The notes below the pieces were generated by a model, which worked only from the letters and a program-made list of their open reading frames with translations, made no database searches and had not been told where the DNA came from. A DNA stretch of 64,000 nucleotides from Nostocales cyanobacterium HT-58-2 (lineage in GTDB: Bacteria > Cyanobacteriota > Cyanobacteriia > Cyanobacteriales > Nostocaceae): the NCBI GenBank assembly GCA_002163975.1, contig CP019636.1, positions 1,055,001 through 1,119,000 of the forward strand, written 5' to 3'. Shown piece after piece: positions 33,241 through 42,122 of the stretch (its first letter is position 1; each line of letters starts with the position of its first letter). The translations under genes were made by a program, and so were the position numbers.

Positions 33241-34640
33241 GACACTCCCACGGCTTGAAGCCATGGGATTCTTGGTTCAGCGAATCAACTTGTCTAACTG
33301 AGTTGCCCCAATTAGATAGAGGTCGGTTTCTCCCCAAGCGTTATGAGTTTCGGTGTGCCCCACCGTACTTAATTGATATCCGACTTGCTTTAATGCTTTG
33401 TCTAAAATATTGATGGCTGCATTGTGGTCACGATCTAGTACACACCCACATTTACAAATGTGAGTACGCATAGAAAGTGATTTTTTTACAACTTCTCCAC
33501 AGTCAGAGCAATTTTGTGACGTGTATTGAGGAGGAACGGAAACAACTATCCGCCCATACACTTTGCCAAAATATTCTAACCACTGAGTGAATTGTGACCA
33601 ACCAGCATCACTAATTGACTTAGCAAGCCTGCGGTTTTTAACCATGTTCCTTACTTGGAGTTTCTCAAAAGCCACGAAATCGTTAGATTTCACTACGCAC
33701 AACGCCTGTTTGACGGCGTGGTCTTTACGCTGGCGAGAAACTTTTAAATGCTTGCGTCCTAACTTATTAACTGCACGTTTACGATTGTTAGAACCTTTCT
33801 TCTTACGACTAACCCGCTTTTGTAGTCGTTTCAAAGCTTTTTCTGATTTTCTTAGATGACGAGGATTATCAACCTTTGAACCATTAGAATCGGTATAAAA
33901 AGCTGATAGTCCTACATCTAACCCGATAGTCTTTCCAGTAGGTTGAATATCTACATTTCTGTCTGCTTGAATGCAGAATTGAACGTAGTATCCATCACTA
34001 CGACGAACAATCCTAACTCGTTTGATTTGATCTACTTGATAGTAATGCAAGTCATATGTACCAATCAGTTTTAGCTTCCCAATCCCACATTTATCAATGA
34101 AATTAATGTATTTGCGGTCATCAGATAATTTCCATCCTGTTTGCTTGTATTCTACAGAACGGTTGTTTTTCTGAAACTGTGGAAAACCTTTCTTCCCTGG
34201 CTTGCCAGACTTGCAATTATCGTAGAATCTTTGAATCGAAAAAGATGCTCTCTCTGTTGCAGCTTGTCTAGCCTGTGAATTCAGTTTATTGGCAAACTCG
34301 AATTCTTTAGCCAAGACAGCGCTTAACTTACTCAGTTCAGATAACTTGACACCACGATTGTCCATCCAAAACCGTATAGATTTATTCCGTACAAATTGAA
34401 ATGTACGGATAGCTTCATCAACTTTTTGATATTGCTCGACTCTCCCTTTGGCTTTGAATTCGTAGACAATCATGGTGTATTCCTAGTTATCGACCTGTTA
34501 CTATTATAAATGTGTTTACAATTACTTAGGTTCCCTAAACACGGATTTTAAAAACTTCACAGATATCTAGACGGCACCTAAAGGTGCTATGCATTCATCC
34601 CACTCCTTTTAGGTGTGGGCTTTCTGCTTTTATTGTTGTA
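33240..34640 (-). mobile_element. IS200/IS605-type element carrying only tnpB
   Basis: A single tnpB gene is flanked by hairpins typical of these elements: at the right end CCCATGGCTTCAAGCCGTGGG (minus strand, about 33247-33267), and near the left end GCACCTAAAGGTGC plus a CCCACACC...GTGGG stem (about 34573-34612). There is no tnpA, so mobility would depend on a helper. Borders are approximate because these elements make no target duplication. Confidence 0.65.
33277..34473 (-). CDS. tnpB: TnpB-family RNA-guided nuclease
   Basis: A 398-aa TnpB. RuvC catalytic residues are in place: TIGLDVGLSAFY (Asp), AFEKLQVRNMV (Glu) and LDRDHNAAIN (Asp). The zinc finger is CSDCGE...CKCGC. TnpB cuts DNA guided by an RNA made from the 3' end of its own element; here that RNA would span the end of the gene and the right-end hairpin at about 33240-33300. 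The gene appears intact. Confidence 0.9.
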   Translation of the reverse strand: MIVYEFKAKGRVEQYQKVDEAIRTFQFVRNKSIRFWMDNRGVKLSELSKLSAVLAKEFEFANKLNSQARQAATERASFSIQRFYDNCKSGKPGKKGFPQFQKNNRSVEYKQTGWKLSDDRKYINFIDKCGIGKLKLIGTYDLHYYQVDQIKRVRIVRRSDGYYVQFCIQADRNVDIQPTGKTIGLDVGLSAFYTDSNGSKVDNPRHLRKSEKALKRLQKRVSRKKKGSNNRKRAVNKLGRKHLKVSRQRKDHAVKQALCVVKSNDFVAFEKLQVRNMVKNRRLAKSISDAGWSQFTQWLEYFGKVYGRIVVSVPPQYTSQNCSDCGEVVKKSLSMRTHICKCGCVLDRDHNAAINILDKALKQVGYQLSTVGHTETHNAWGETDLYLIGATQLDKLIR

Positions 34641-34708
34641 AAGCTAACCCATTTCTATCCTCTTCTATCATTCATACCTTTCTCTTGATGTAACGTCTGT
34701 GATCAAAC
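34474..34708. other. Left-end region of the tnpB element and spacer
   Basis: It contains the tnpB promoter side, two small inverted repeats (GCACCTAAAGGTGC; CCCACTCC-TTTTA-GGTGTGGG) belonging to the transposon end, and then sequence shared with the downstream side of the lysozyme gene. No other gene seen. Confidence 0.4.
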
Positions 34709-35425
34709 TCAAATAGGCTTTAAGAATAACTCTGCCTCTGTCTTTCGTCTCCGTCTCAAGCCAGATTCCACATTGCTGCCAGGATTGCAATACTTGGCAA
34801 ATATTTCTCTGGCTCTGGACCAATCTCGTGTTCGCAACATATTAGTGATGCTTGTGAAATTGGGCGAGCCGTAGAACTGCGCTCCGAGATTGTAGGCAAA
34901 GCTCAACAAAGCCCCTTGTTGATTCACGTTCAACTCATGCCAGCAAGGTATTTGCTGTAAATGAGGTAAGTAGTCCTGCTCTAATTGCTGGATTAGTAAC
35001 TCGTCAGCCTCTTGTTGAGAAATGCGATCGCCCAACTTCCACTCTCCCCCATCTTGCTTACGGGTGCATCCCCAGCCAATTGTAATTGGCTTGCCACCAG
35101 AGAGAGGATCTGGGTAAGCATTGAGGTAGCATCCCTCGAACTGCTTAATCAGATCTATTCCGGGCAGAGGCAACGCAGAGGGGATGGATTTGGCTTCTAT
35201 CAACGCCTTAACAACTTCTGGGGTGAGCATGGATGGCAACTTAAAGCTTTGGGTGAATCTATACAGTGCTGTTTGTGTGTGTGGTCCGTAAGCGCCGTCA
35301 GCTTTGCCTGAAAGCAATCCTAAAGCGCTCAACCTAGTTTGAATTTGCTGCGCAAGCTCTTTGTCCTGATACAGATAGTTGAAATCCAGAATTGTGCTGC
35401 TTTTTACTAAATCTTGAAGTCTCAC
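34709..35425 (-). CDS. GH24 phage-type lysozyme with N-terminal peptidoglycan-binding domain
   Basis: A 238-aa endolysin-like enzyme that should hydrolyse peptidoglycan. Residues about 20-80 are a PG_binding_1 domain (IQTRLSALGLLSGKADGAYG then PHTQTALYRF). Residues about 95-238 are a T4-type lysozyme with the Glu-Asp-Thr triad in LIKQFEGCYLNAYPDPLSGG...ITIGWGCT. There is no signal peptide or membrane span, as in phage endolysins that need a holin; none is visible nearby. A truncated second copy lies at 33060. It may be a prophage or mobile-island gene. Confidence 0.85.
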   Translation of the reverse strand: MRLQDLVKSSTILDFNYLYQDKELAQQIQTRLSALGLLSGKADGAYGPHTQTALYRFTQSFKLPSMLTPEVVKALIEAKSIPSALPLPGIDLIKQFEGCYLNAYPDPLSGGKPITIGWGCTRKQDGGEWKLGDRISQQEADELLIQQLEQDYLPHLQQIPCWHELNVNQQGALLSFAYNLGAQFYGSPNFTSITNMLRTRDWSRAREIFAKYCNPGSNVESGLRRRRKTEAELFLKPI

Positions 35426-35478
35426 GATTTCCGTCCTTATTTCACTTATAAACGCTTATAAAGCACTCAAGAAACTTC

Positions 35479-36618
35479 CTACTTCACTCTGGTAACGTCG
35501 GCGCTATCCAGTCCACAGGCTGACACGACATGACTTGCCGCGTTTTTCAAATTGATTGCTGCGTTCAAATCTCGATCAATTTCAAGATTGCAGCGATCGC
35601 ACTTAAATACTCGCTCAGACAGAGCAAGCACATCTTTTTTGGTTCCGCATTTTGAGCAAGTTTTGCTTGATGGAAACCACCTATCAACTACTACCAACTC
35701 AGATTCATATAACTTGGTTTTGTATTCAAGTTGACGACGAAATTCATAGAATCCCATGTCTTGCACAACTTTTGCCAGCTTGTGATTAGCCATCATTCCA
35801 GACACATTTAAATCCTCAATAACTATCACGCTGTGGTTCTTAGCAAGATATGTTGTGAGCTTGTGTAATGTGTCTTTGCGGATATCGGCAACTTGCTTAT
35901 GCAATCGCGCAACTTTAACTTGAAACTTTTTCCAGTTAGCAGATCCAAGTTGCTTGTGGCGATTTAGCCACTGCATTCGAGAAAGCTTATTCTCAAGCCT
36001 GCGATAAGATTTTGCGCCTTCAAAAACTTCGCCAGTGCTAAGAGTGGCAAGGCTTTTAACACCCAAGTCAACACCAACTACATCGCTTATCTTATGTGTA
36101 CTTGTTGGCTCAACATCAATCTTAAAAGAAATATACCAACGATCTGCCGTGCGACTAATCACAACAGACTTGGGTTGAACTTGTGGCAAATTTTCGTAAG
36201 TTCGCAGTACCCCCAGTCGCGGCAATTGAATCTTGCGAGATCCCCTGATATGTATCTTGCCATCCAGTTCAAACGAGTCATTACGACCCTTCTTTTTGAA
36301 CTTTGGAACGCCGGATACTTTCTTAAAGCACCTATCCCATGCAGTTCTTAAATTACGTAGTGCATACTGGGGAGCGCATTTTGAAGACTCAAAATACCAA
36401 GGGTTTTCAGGCTTAACCAAAGCAACCAACCACTTATGCAAGTCAATCGCAGAAGGAAATTTAATTTTGCTCTCTGGATTGAGCTTATTGTACTCAAGAA
36501 TTTGCCTTGTTAAGCCTAATCCCCAATTCCATGCATGCCTTGCAACACCGCAATGTTTGACAAGTTCAGAGCGTTGTTTGTTGTTTAATTTGAGTTTTGT
36601 CTTAAATCCTAGTAGCAT
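35479..36618 (-). CDS. tnpB: TnpB-family RNA-guided nuclease (second, different copy)
   Basis: A 379-aa TnpB from the ATG at 36618; the frame continues upstream to 36810 but that part has no TnpB similarity and overlaps the divergent RHH gene. RuvC residues are intact: VGVDLGVKSLA, VIEDLNVSGM, IDRDLNAAIN. The zinc finger is CSKCGTKK...CDRC. It is only distantly related to the copy at 33277. Its guide RNA would lie at the 3' end, about 35430-35520. Confidence 0.88.
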   Translation of the reverse strand: MLLGFKTKLKLNNKQRSELVKHCGVARHAWNWGLGLTRQILEYNKLNPESKIKFPSAIDLHKWLVALVKPENPWYFESSKCAPQYALRNLRTAWDRCFKKVSGVPKFKKKGRNDSFELDGKIHIRGSRKIQLPRLGVLRTYENLPQVQPKSVVISRTADRWYISFKIDVEPTSTHKISDVVGVDLGVKSLATLSTGEVFEGAKSYRRLENKLSRMQWLNRHKQLGSANWKKFQVKVARLHKQVADIRKDTLHKLTTYLAKNHSVIVIEDLNVSGMMANHKLAKVVQDMGFYEFRRQLEYKTKLYESELVVVDRWFPSSKTCSKCGTKKDVLALSERVFKCDRCNLEIDRDLNAAINLKNAASHVVSACGLDSADVTRVK

Positions 36619-36652
36619 AGATATATTGTACAGCATTTGACGTACAAATACT

Positions 36653-36820
36653 ATGAGTAAACGATTAGACATTCGACTCCCTGACGAGTACCACGAAATC
36701 CTTGAACAGTATTGCAAGCAAACAGGAGCAACAAAGACTGGAGCAATAAAAATGCTACTTCTCGTACTTAAAGATGAGCAATTGTTAGCAATTGTAAGGA
36801 AATCAATCACTGTTGATTAG
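36653..36820 (+). CDS. Small ribbon-helix-helix protein divergent from tnpB
   Basis: A 55-aa protein read directly from the sequence: MSKRLDIRLPDEYHEILEQY then KTGAIKMLLLVL is a clear RHH fold. It starts 34 bp from the divergent tnpB start and may regulate it. RHH genes of this kind accompany some cyanobacterial tnpB elements. Confidence 0.65.
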   Translation: MSKRLDIRLPDEYHEILEQYCKQTGATKTGAIKMLLLVLKDEQLLAIVRKSITVD

Positions 36821-36952
36821 CCCCTTTACTGTAGGAGTCTAATGTGAATAAAACAGTATAATTTTATACCTGGCTCTGGAAGTATCTATAAGGAGTATCA
36901 AACTGGCGAATATTTCATTGTTCAGACCATTGCTTTAGATCACGAATGTAAA

Positions 36953-36992
36953 TTAACTAATTAGTTGTCACTGTTAACAGATTATGTGTCAC
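36953..36992. repeat. Two 19-bp direct repeats resembling Tn7-like transposon end sites
   Basis: TTAACTAATTAGTTGTCAC (36953-36971) and TTAACAGATTATGTGTCAC (36974-36992) agree at 15 of 19 positions with a 2-nt gap. They abut the cut end of the IS4 fragment at 36999. Repeated TGTCAC-ending blocks are typical of TnsB binding sites at Tn7-like and CAST ends in cyanobacteria; no tns genes are in the window, so this would be an orphan end. Confidence 0.35.
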
Positions 36993-36998
36993 CGTTAG

Positions 36999-37289
36999 TT
37001 ATGCACTGTTAAGTCCTATAGTTGTATCTCCTACAGCTAGCACTACAGGAACTCCGTTTATTTCTTGGGCTGTTTGTTTAAAATAAGGTTGAGTCAACTT
37101 TTCAAAACTGGTTTTTGGATTCGAGAAAAATTCGTAACCACGTTTTAGGTCAGAGGCTGTTTTAAATATCTTTGATAAAGGCTGACCATATTTTACCGAT
37201 AAAACTTCACCTATGGATGCTGCCCGTTGGCTTAAACGTTTGTCTCCAAAGTTACACTCCCCATACAGGTTTTTCTCTAAGATTTTCAT
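36999..37289 (-). pseudogene. N-terminal fragment of an IS4-family (Tn5-like) transposase
   Basis: The first 94 codons (FGDKRLSQRAASIGEVLSVK, then FKTASDLKRGYEFFSNPKTS and PVVLAVGDTT) match the DNA-binding N-terminus and first catalytic Asp of IS50/Tn5-group transposases. The rest of the protein (usually about 450 residues) is missing; the gene ends at the repeats described at 36953. Confidence 0.7.
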
Positions 37290-37647
37290 TTGCGCTCATT
37301 CACACAGCCACCACGACAATATCTAAAATCACAAGTTAATTCTCTGTTCTTGGTTCGCGGAAGATTAATGCGAACCAACTCCCCTCTTCTACATCCCGTG
37401 AAAAGTCAGAGAAAGGAACTGGTTGAAATTGACAATACGTAAGTTCTATCTGAAACAAGCATTCAAGCCAAGGTTTTGAATAAAATTCAAAGTTATTGCC
37501 TTATTTTTCTCTCATTAGAGACATAAAAGAGCGATAGTATGAAGGTAGAGTGAGAGATTTTATTATTTATCATTAGTGTAACTTCTATCCATTTTTGTAT
37601 CGGTACCACACTAAGTATTAGATAACACTCCATAGAGAGATTTTAAC
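37290..37647. other. Intergenic region upstream of parB, no parA
   Basis: No coding frame recognised. GTTCTTGGTTCGC-GGAAGATTAAT-GCGAACCAA near 37348-37377 has an inverted GGTTCGC/GCGAACC that could be structured or a partition-site element. The last 100 nt are AT-rich and should hold the parB promoter. Confidence 0.3.
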
Positions 37648-38421
37648 GTGAATCCCAGACCAAGTAGCCAACGTACAACCACAAAAACAAGAAAGCCTAG
37701 AGCGAAAAAAGAAGATTCACAGCATGTAATTCCTGACACTACGCTGTTGGCACATAAAAAAGAAGATTCTAATTTTGCTGCTATCACAACAGTACTACTA
37801 GACGAAATTATCATACCAGCAACTCAACCCCGGCGCTATTTTGCACCCAAGGCAATGCAATCTCTGGTAGAGTCAGTTAAGCGCGATGGGATTCTGGTGC
37901 CACTTTTGGTACGACCAATTGGAGATAAGTATGAATTAGTGGCTGGTGAGAGAAGATACAAAGCTGCAAAAGAAGCATCTTTTTCCGAAGTACCTGTAAC
38001 TATCCGAGAGATGTCGGACTCTCAAGCAATACAGTATGCACTGACTGAGAATTTACAGCGTGAAGACCTGAATCCAGTAGAAGAGACAGAAGGAATTTTA
38101 GATTTATTAGCTTTAAGATTAGAAACTGATAGGGAAGGTGTTATCTCACTATTAAATAAAATAGCGAAAGTCAAACGAGGTTTAGCGGACAACGATGTCC
38201 GCCCAGAAGATTTACTCTTAGTTGAAGAAATATTTAAAACCATTGGCAGAATAACTCCTGAGGCATTTAGAACCCATAGGCTACCCCTGCTTAAACTTCA
38301 CATTGATATATTAGAGGCTCTCCACTCTGGGCAAATTGAATATACCAAAGCAAGAGAGATAGATAAGGTTTCATCAGATTCTGAACGTATGGAGCTTTTA
38401 GAAGTGGAAACAGTTAGATAA
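37648..38421 (+). CDS. parB: ParB/Spo0J-family partition protein, 3' truncated
   Basis: A GTG-started frame of 257 residues. The ParB CTPase/N-domain is clear: QPRRYFAPKAMQSLVESVKR, then VAGERRYKAAKEA (GERR box) and LTENLQREDLNPVEE. The HTH region (about 155-230) is present. After ERMELLEVE the frame stops, while the family's continuation (KLTASQVKSIA) is encoded in the +1 frame immediately after, so a frameshift has removed the C-terminus. No parA is next to it. It suggests that this island was, or derives from, a plasmid. Confidence 0.7.
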   Translation: MNPRPSSQRTTTKTRKPRAKKEDSQHVIPDTTLLAHKKEDSNFAAITTVLLDEIIIPATQPRRYFAPKAMQSLVESVKRDGILVPLLVRPIGDKYELVAGERRYKAAKEASFSEVPVTIREMSDSQAIQYALTENLQREDLNPVEETEGILDLLALRLETDREGVISLLNKIAKVKRGLADNDVRPEDLLLVEEIFKTIGRITPEAFRTHRLPLLKLHIDILEALHSGQIEYTKAREIDKVSSDSERMELLEVETVR

Positions 38422-38497
38422 GTTGACAGCTTCTCAAGTCAAATCTATTGCTGGATGGGATTTTATTTTAGAAGCTTTATTTGTATCAGGCTTTTCG

Positions 38498-39244
38498 GGC
38501 GTTGCTGAATTGAGGGATGAATTAATTTATGTAGGTACAGTTTGATACTTTAAATAGTGGAGTAATAATTTCATTGAGTATCTCAGCATTTCTTCTGATT
38601 TGAAATAACATAAAGTTTTTCGATGAAGTCGTGCAAGATAATGCCGTAATCGGGTATTCTCATTCTCAACTCTTGTCATATATGTTTTGCTAATAATTTG
38701 GTCTCCATTAGGAATAAAAATAGGGTAAACTTTCCACCCATCTGTTACATAAAAATAGCTTTTCCATTGTTTCACGGTTTCCCATAATGGTTCAAATGTT
38801 TTAGCACTACGAGCTCCTAAAACCCAGGCTAAAATACCTTGACTAAAGTGATTTACTGCCGTCCACAGCCAAATTCTGTTTTTTTGAACCTATAAATGTT
38901 TCCAACTCATCCAATTCTCCAACTTCTGGAATCGCCTCTTCCTTGGGTACATCTGGAAGTTTTTCTCCTAATTGTTTAAAAATTATCGTTGTATGATGTA
39001 CACCTTTCACCCGTTCTATCCCACGAAAACCCATGCCATTCAGGTACATTTTTAAGCATTCTTGTTTCAGTTCCTCTGAATATCCTTTGGGCGGATCGTA
39101 CACGTCGATAAATTGGCGAGCGCAGTTTGTACAAATGTGATTTTGCTTACCTCTGCGTTTTCCATTCTTCCGTATTTTCGTAGACCCACAGTATGGACAT
39201 TGCACAGTAGACGACCTCTATTCATCCCTATATTATGCAACGCC
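38498..39244 (-). mobile_element. Complete IS1-family insertion sequence
   Basis: A 747-bp element with terminal repeats beginning GGCGTTGC and sharing AGGGATGAAT further in, flanked by the 8-bp duplication GCTTTTCG (38490-38497 and 39245-39252). It sits inside an IS4-transposase fragment. A 203-bp piece of a close relative is present at 15687-15889. Confidence 0.9.
38527..39205 (-). CDS. IS1-family transposase made by -1 frameshifting (InsA-InsB)
   Basis: InsA reads from 39205 (CPYCGSTKIRKNGKRRGKQN zinc finger, then HTH GMGFRGIERVKGVHHTTI) to a stop at 38843. At the A7C run (minus strand, 38878-38885) a -1 shift leads into NRIWLWTAVNHFSQGILAWV and on to the end at 38527. The fused product of about 226 residues has the IS1 DDE set: ELDELET (first acidic), YVTDGWKVY (Asp), RVENENTRLR (Glu). 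A slippery A-run at this point is the known IS1 control mechanism, so the element looks functional. Confidence 0.85.
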
Positions 39245-39614
39245 GCTTTTCGTGAAATGGTATTACGAACACATTTTGCTCTCTCCACTGTGTTCTATCA
39301 ATGGCGAATATCAGTTGTTTCTCTGCGCCACAAATACTGTTTTTTACCCATCGTTTTATTAGGGAGAACCATAGGTATTCAATTGATAACTCGGGCAGCA
39401 GTAAAAATCTTTGGATACTCCTGCGCCGACTTTCAAACTTGATTTGTTGTGGAAATACAGATGAGAGCTTCTCTATTGTGACAGTTTTATGAAATTGTAA
39501 TAGCATTATCAATATTTCCAACATCTTGTACTCTGTGGGTGTGAGTAGATTTTGAAAGCAGCTTTGGTAGAATTTAGGTAGTATTATCATTTGATAGGTT
39601 TTGTTAAGAATCAC
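39245..39614 (-). pseudogene. N-terminal fragment of an IS4-family transposase, interrupted by IS1
   Basis: About 120 codons (FQNLLTPTEYKMLEILIMLL, SVFPQQIKFESRRRSIQRFL, then LIFAIDRTQW with the first catalytic Asp) match a cyanobacterial IS4 transposase. Continuity ends at the IS1 target duplication. Across IS1 the frame does not continue as transposase, so the fragment was already truncated before IS1 came in. Confidence 0.7.
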
Positions 39615-39909
39615 TGACCTATCTTTTCTTTTTTACCTTAAAACCGTCACACTCTCCTAGTTTTTTTGCTTCAGCTTCTCTGTCACTCCTTCAGGGTAAT
39701 GACTCTGTAAAACGTTTTATATTTCATCATGTCTAGCTACTTAAAAACTAAAAAAAATACAAGTTTGTCGAAAAATAAGTTACTACAAATTTCCCTAAAA
39801 TCCTGTAAAAATTATCGTAATCAGTAATTTTGAAAGCTTGTTCCAATATTAAACAATCCTTCAACTTGGAGAGAGGTAACCGTATTGTAATGCTATGGAG
39901 GTGCATTAT

Positions 39910-41742
39910 ATGAGGACCGATTTTAAGCCTTTGCTAACTAAACACCATTTTTCAACACTCGTTGAATTGCTAAGTTATAGAGCTAGTATTCAGTCTGAGC
40001 AGAAAGCTTATACTTTTTTACAAAATAGTGAAACAGAAGCAGAATCGCTAACTTATGAAGCTTTACATTTGCAAGCACAGGCAATCGCGGCTAGGCTTCA
40101 ATCTTTAGATGCCTTTGGTGAAAGAGCCTTATTACTCTATCAACCAGGTCTAGATTTTATTGCTGCCTTCTTTGGATGTCTATATGCAGGTGTTGTTGCT
40201 GTTCCTGCTTATCCACCCAGACGAAATCAAAGTCTTTCTAGATTGCAAGCGATCGCCCAAGATGCTCAAGCAAAGGTAGTACTAACCTCTACAAAATTGC
40301 TCTCTAGCCTCCAGTCTAGTTCCATTCAAGAGGGTCTAGAACTCGCTGGATTACATTGGTTAGCTACCGATGGATTGAGTACTGATATAGCATCAAACTG
40401 GCAACCCCAGGAACTAGATAGTGATACCTTGGCTTTCTTACAATACACATCTGGCTCCACAGGCACGCCAAAAGGAGTGATGATTAGTCATGGGAATCTG
40501 TTGCATAACGAGCAAACGATCCAGAAAGCCTTCGGACATACAGAGAAAACTATTGGTATGGGTTGGTTACCTGTATTCCATGACATGGGACTGATTGGAA
40601 ATGTTTTACAACCTTTATATTTGGGGTTTCATTGCATTCTGATGTCCCCAGTAGATTTTCTCCAAAAGCCAATCCGTTGGTTACAGACTATATCAAAATA
40701 CAAAGCGACAACTAGTGGTGGACCAAATTTTGCTTATGATCTTTGCATTCGCAAAGTCACACCAGAACAGTTGAACAATCTCGATCTCAGCAGTTGGGAA
40801 GTTGCTTTTACGGGTGCCGAACCTGTACGCGCTGCAACTTTAGAAGAGTTTGCTTTTAAATTTGCACCTTGTGGTTTCCGCAAAGAAGCATTTTACCCTT
40901 GTTACGGTATGGCAGAAACCACTCTCATAGTAACTGGGGGCCAGAAAACAGCTTTACCAATCACTTGTAATGTGGAAAAAGCAGCCTTAGAGCAAAACCG
41001 AATTGTCAAAGCGCACACAACTAATGAAGATACACAGACAATAGTAGGTTGTGGACAAAGCCCTTCAGATCAAAAGGTTGTCATTGTTGATCCCCAATCT
41101 TTAACTCTGTGTACTCCTGAGCAAATCGGTGAAATTTGGGTAGCTGGTCCGAGTGTTGCTCAAGGTTATTGGAACCAGACACAAGAGACAGAAAAAACCT
41201 TCCGTGCCTATTTAGCAGATATCGGCGAAGGTCCATTTCTTCGCACTGGAGACTTAGGATTTTTGCAAGATGGGGAGTTATTTATCACAGGACGACTGAA
41301 AGATGTAATCATCATCAGAGGGCAAAATCATTATCCCCAAGATATTGAACTGACTGTAGAAAAAAGTCATCCGTCTCTACGCGCAGGTTGCGGGGCAGCA
41401 TTTGCCATTGATTTCCAGGGTTCTGAACGATTAGTTATTGTTCAGGAGGTAGAACGGAGTTACTTGCGAAAGTTAAACGTTCAAGAAGTCGTTGGACAAA
41501 TTAGACAAAAAATAGCCGCACAGCATGGGTTGGAAGTTTATGCTACCGTACTCGTGAAGACTGGCAGTATTCCCAAGACTTCTAGTGGTAAAATTCGCCG
41601 TCGAGCCTGTCGAGATGAGTTTCTTTCTGGAAGTTTAGATGTGGTAGAAGATTGGAGTGAAAATCCTCAAAATAAAGCAAAGTTTATCCATTTACAAGCT
41701 GACCTTGATTCTATGCTAGAACAACTCACATCTACTAAATAG
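39910..41742 (+). CDS. Fatty acyl-AMP ligase (FAAL), pathway loading enzyme
   Basis: A 610-aa adenylate-forming enzyme that activates a fatty acid as acyl-AMP and passes it to an ACP. The A3 core is YTSGSTGTPKGV, A5 YGMAETT, A7 LRTGDLG, and the FAAL-type IIRGQNHYPQDIE replaces the acyl-CoA ligase hinge; the Lys motif is near SGKIRR. I chose the ATG at 39910 because GGAGG lies 8 nt upstream; an ATG at 39895 overlaps that site. It opens the lipid/PKS cluster and is followed by a free ACP, the FAAL-ACP pair known from cylindrocyclophane-type and other cyanobacterial lipopolyketide pathways. Confidence 0.92.
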   Translation: MRTDFKPLLTKHHFSTLVELLSYRASIQSEQKAYTFLQNSETEAESLTYEALHLQAQAIAARLQSLDAFGERALLLYQPGLDFIAAFFGCLYAGVVAVPAYPPRRNQSLSRLQAIAQDAQAKVVLTSTKLLSSLQSSSIQEGLELAGLHWLATDGLSTDIASNWQPQELDSDTLAFLQYTSGSTGTPKGVMISHGNLLHNEQTIQKAFGHTEKTIGMGWLPVFHDMGLIGNVLQPLYLGFHCILMSPVDFLQKPIRWLQTISKYKATTSGGPNFAYDLCIRKVTPEQLNNLDLSSWEVAFTGAEPVRAATLEEFAFKFAPCGFRKEAFYPCYGMAETTLIVTGGQKTALPITCNVEKAALEQNRIVKAHTTNEDTQTIVGCGQSPSDQKVVIVDPQSLTLCTPEQIGEIWVAGPSVAQGYWNQTQETEKTFRAYLADIGEGPFLRTGDLGFLQDGELFITGRLKDVIIIRGQNHYPQDIELTVEKSHPSLRAGCGAAFAIDFQGSERLVIVQEVERSYLRKLNVQEVVGQIRQKIAAQHGLEVYATVLVKTGSIPKTSSGKIRRRACRDEFLSGSLDVVEDWSENPQNKAKFIHLQADLDSMLEQLTSTK

Positions 41743-41804
41743 TCATAAATTGAAATTGCATCATGACATCATAACAACATTTTTCCCGTTCCCTATTTGC
41801 ATAT

Positions 41805-42122
41805 ATGAAAGACCAAACAATAGACATACAGAGCCTTGAAGTTAATACAATGTCTACAAGTTTACAAACATCCAAGCAGATACCGACAGCAGCCGAAATA
41901 CAGGCTTGGACAGTTTCTTATCTAGCTAATTTGCTAGAAGTTACTCCCGAAGAAGTTGATGTGACAATTCCTTTTGATCGCTATGGTTTAGATTCTTTAG
42001 CAGCAGTTAGTTTAACTGGTGATTTACAAGATTGGTTAGAATATGAAGTCGATCCCACCCTACTTTACGATTATCCAACTATCGAGGAACTCGTTAAGTA
42101 TTTAAGTAATCATTCAGGGTAA
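41805..42122 (+). CDS. Free-standing acyl carrier protein, C-terminus altered by an IS
   Basis: A 105-aa ACP; the phosphopantetheine Ser is in YGLDSLAAVS, followed by the usual helix III (DPTLLYDYPTIEELVKYL). It should accept the acyl chain from the FAAL and present it to the di-iron enzyme. ATG at 41850 is an alternative start. The gene's last codons are supplied by an ISAs1 element: the original end was YLSNHLN-stop (seen by joining 42114 to 43551) and is now YLSNHSG-stop. The fold should not be affected. Confidence 0.88.
   Translation: MKDQTIDIQSLEVNTMSTSLQTSKQIPTAAEIQAWTVSYLANLLEVTPEEVDVTIPFDRYGLDSLAAVSLTGDLQDWLEYEVDPTLLYDYPTIEELVKYLSNHSG

Noticed and set aside
36619-36810. N-terminal extension of the second TnpB
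   Set aside because: It has no TnpB similarity and is antisense to a convincing RHH gene; MLLGFKTKLKL at 36618 is the normal TnpB opening.
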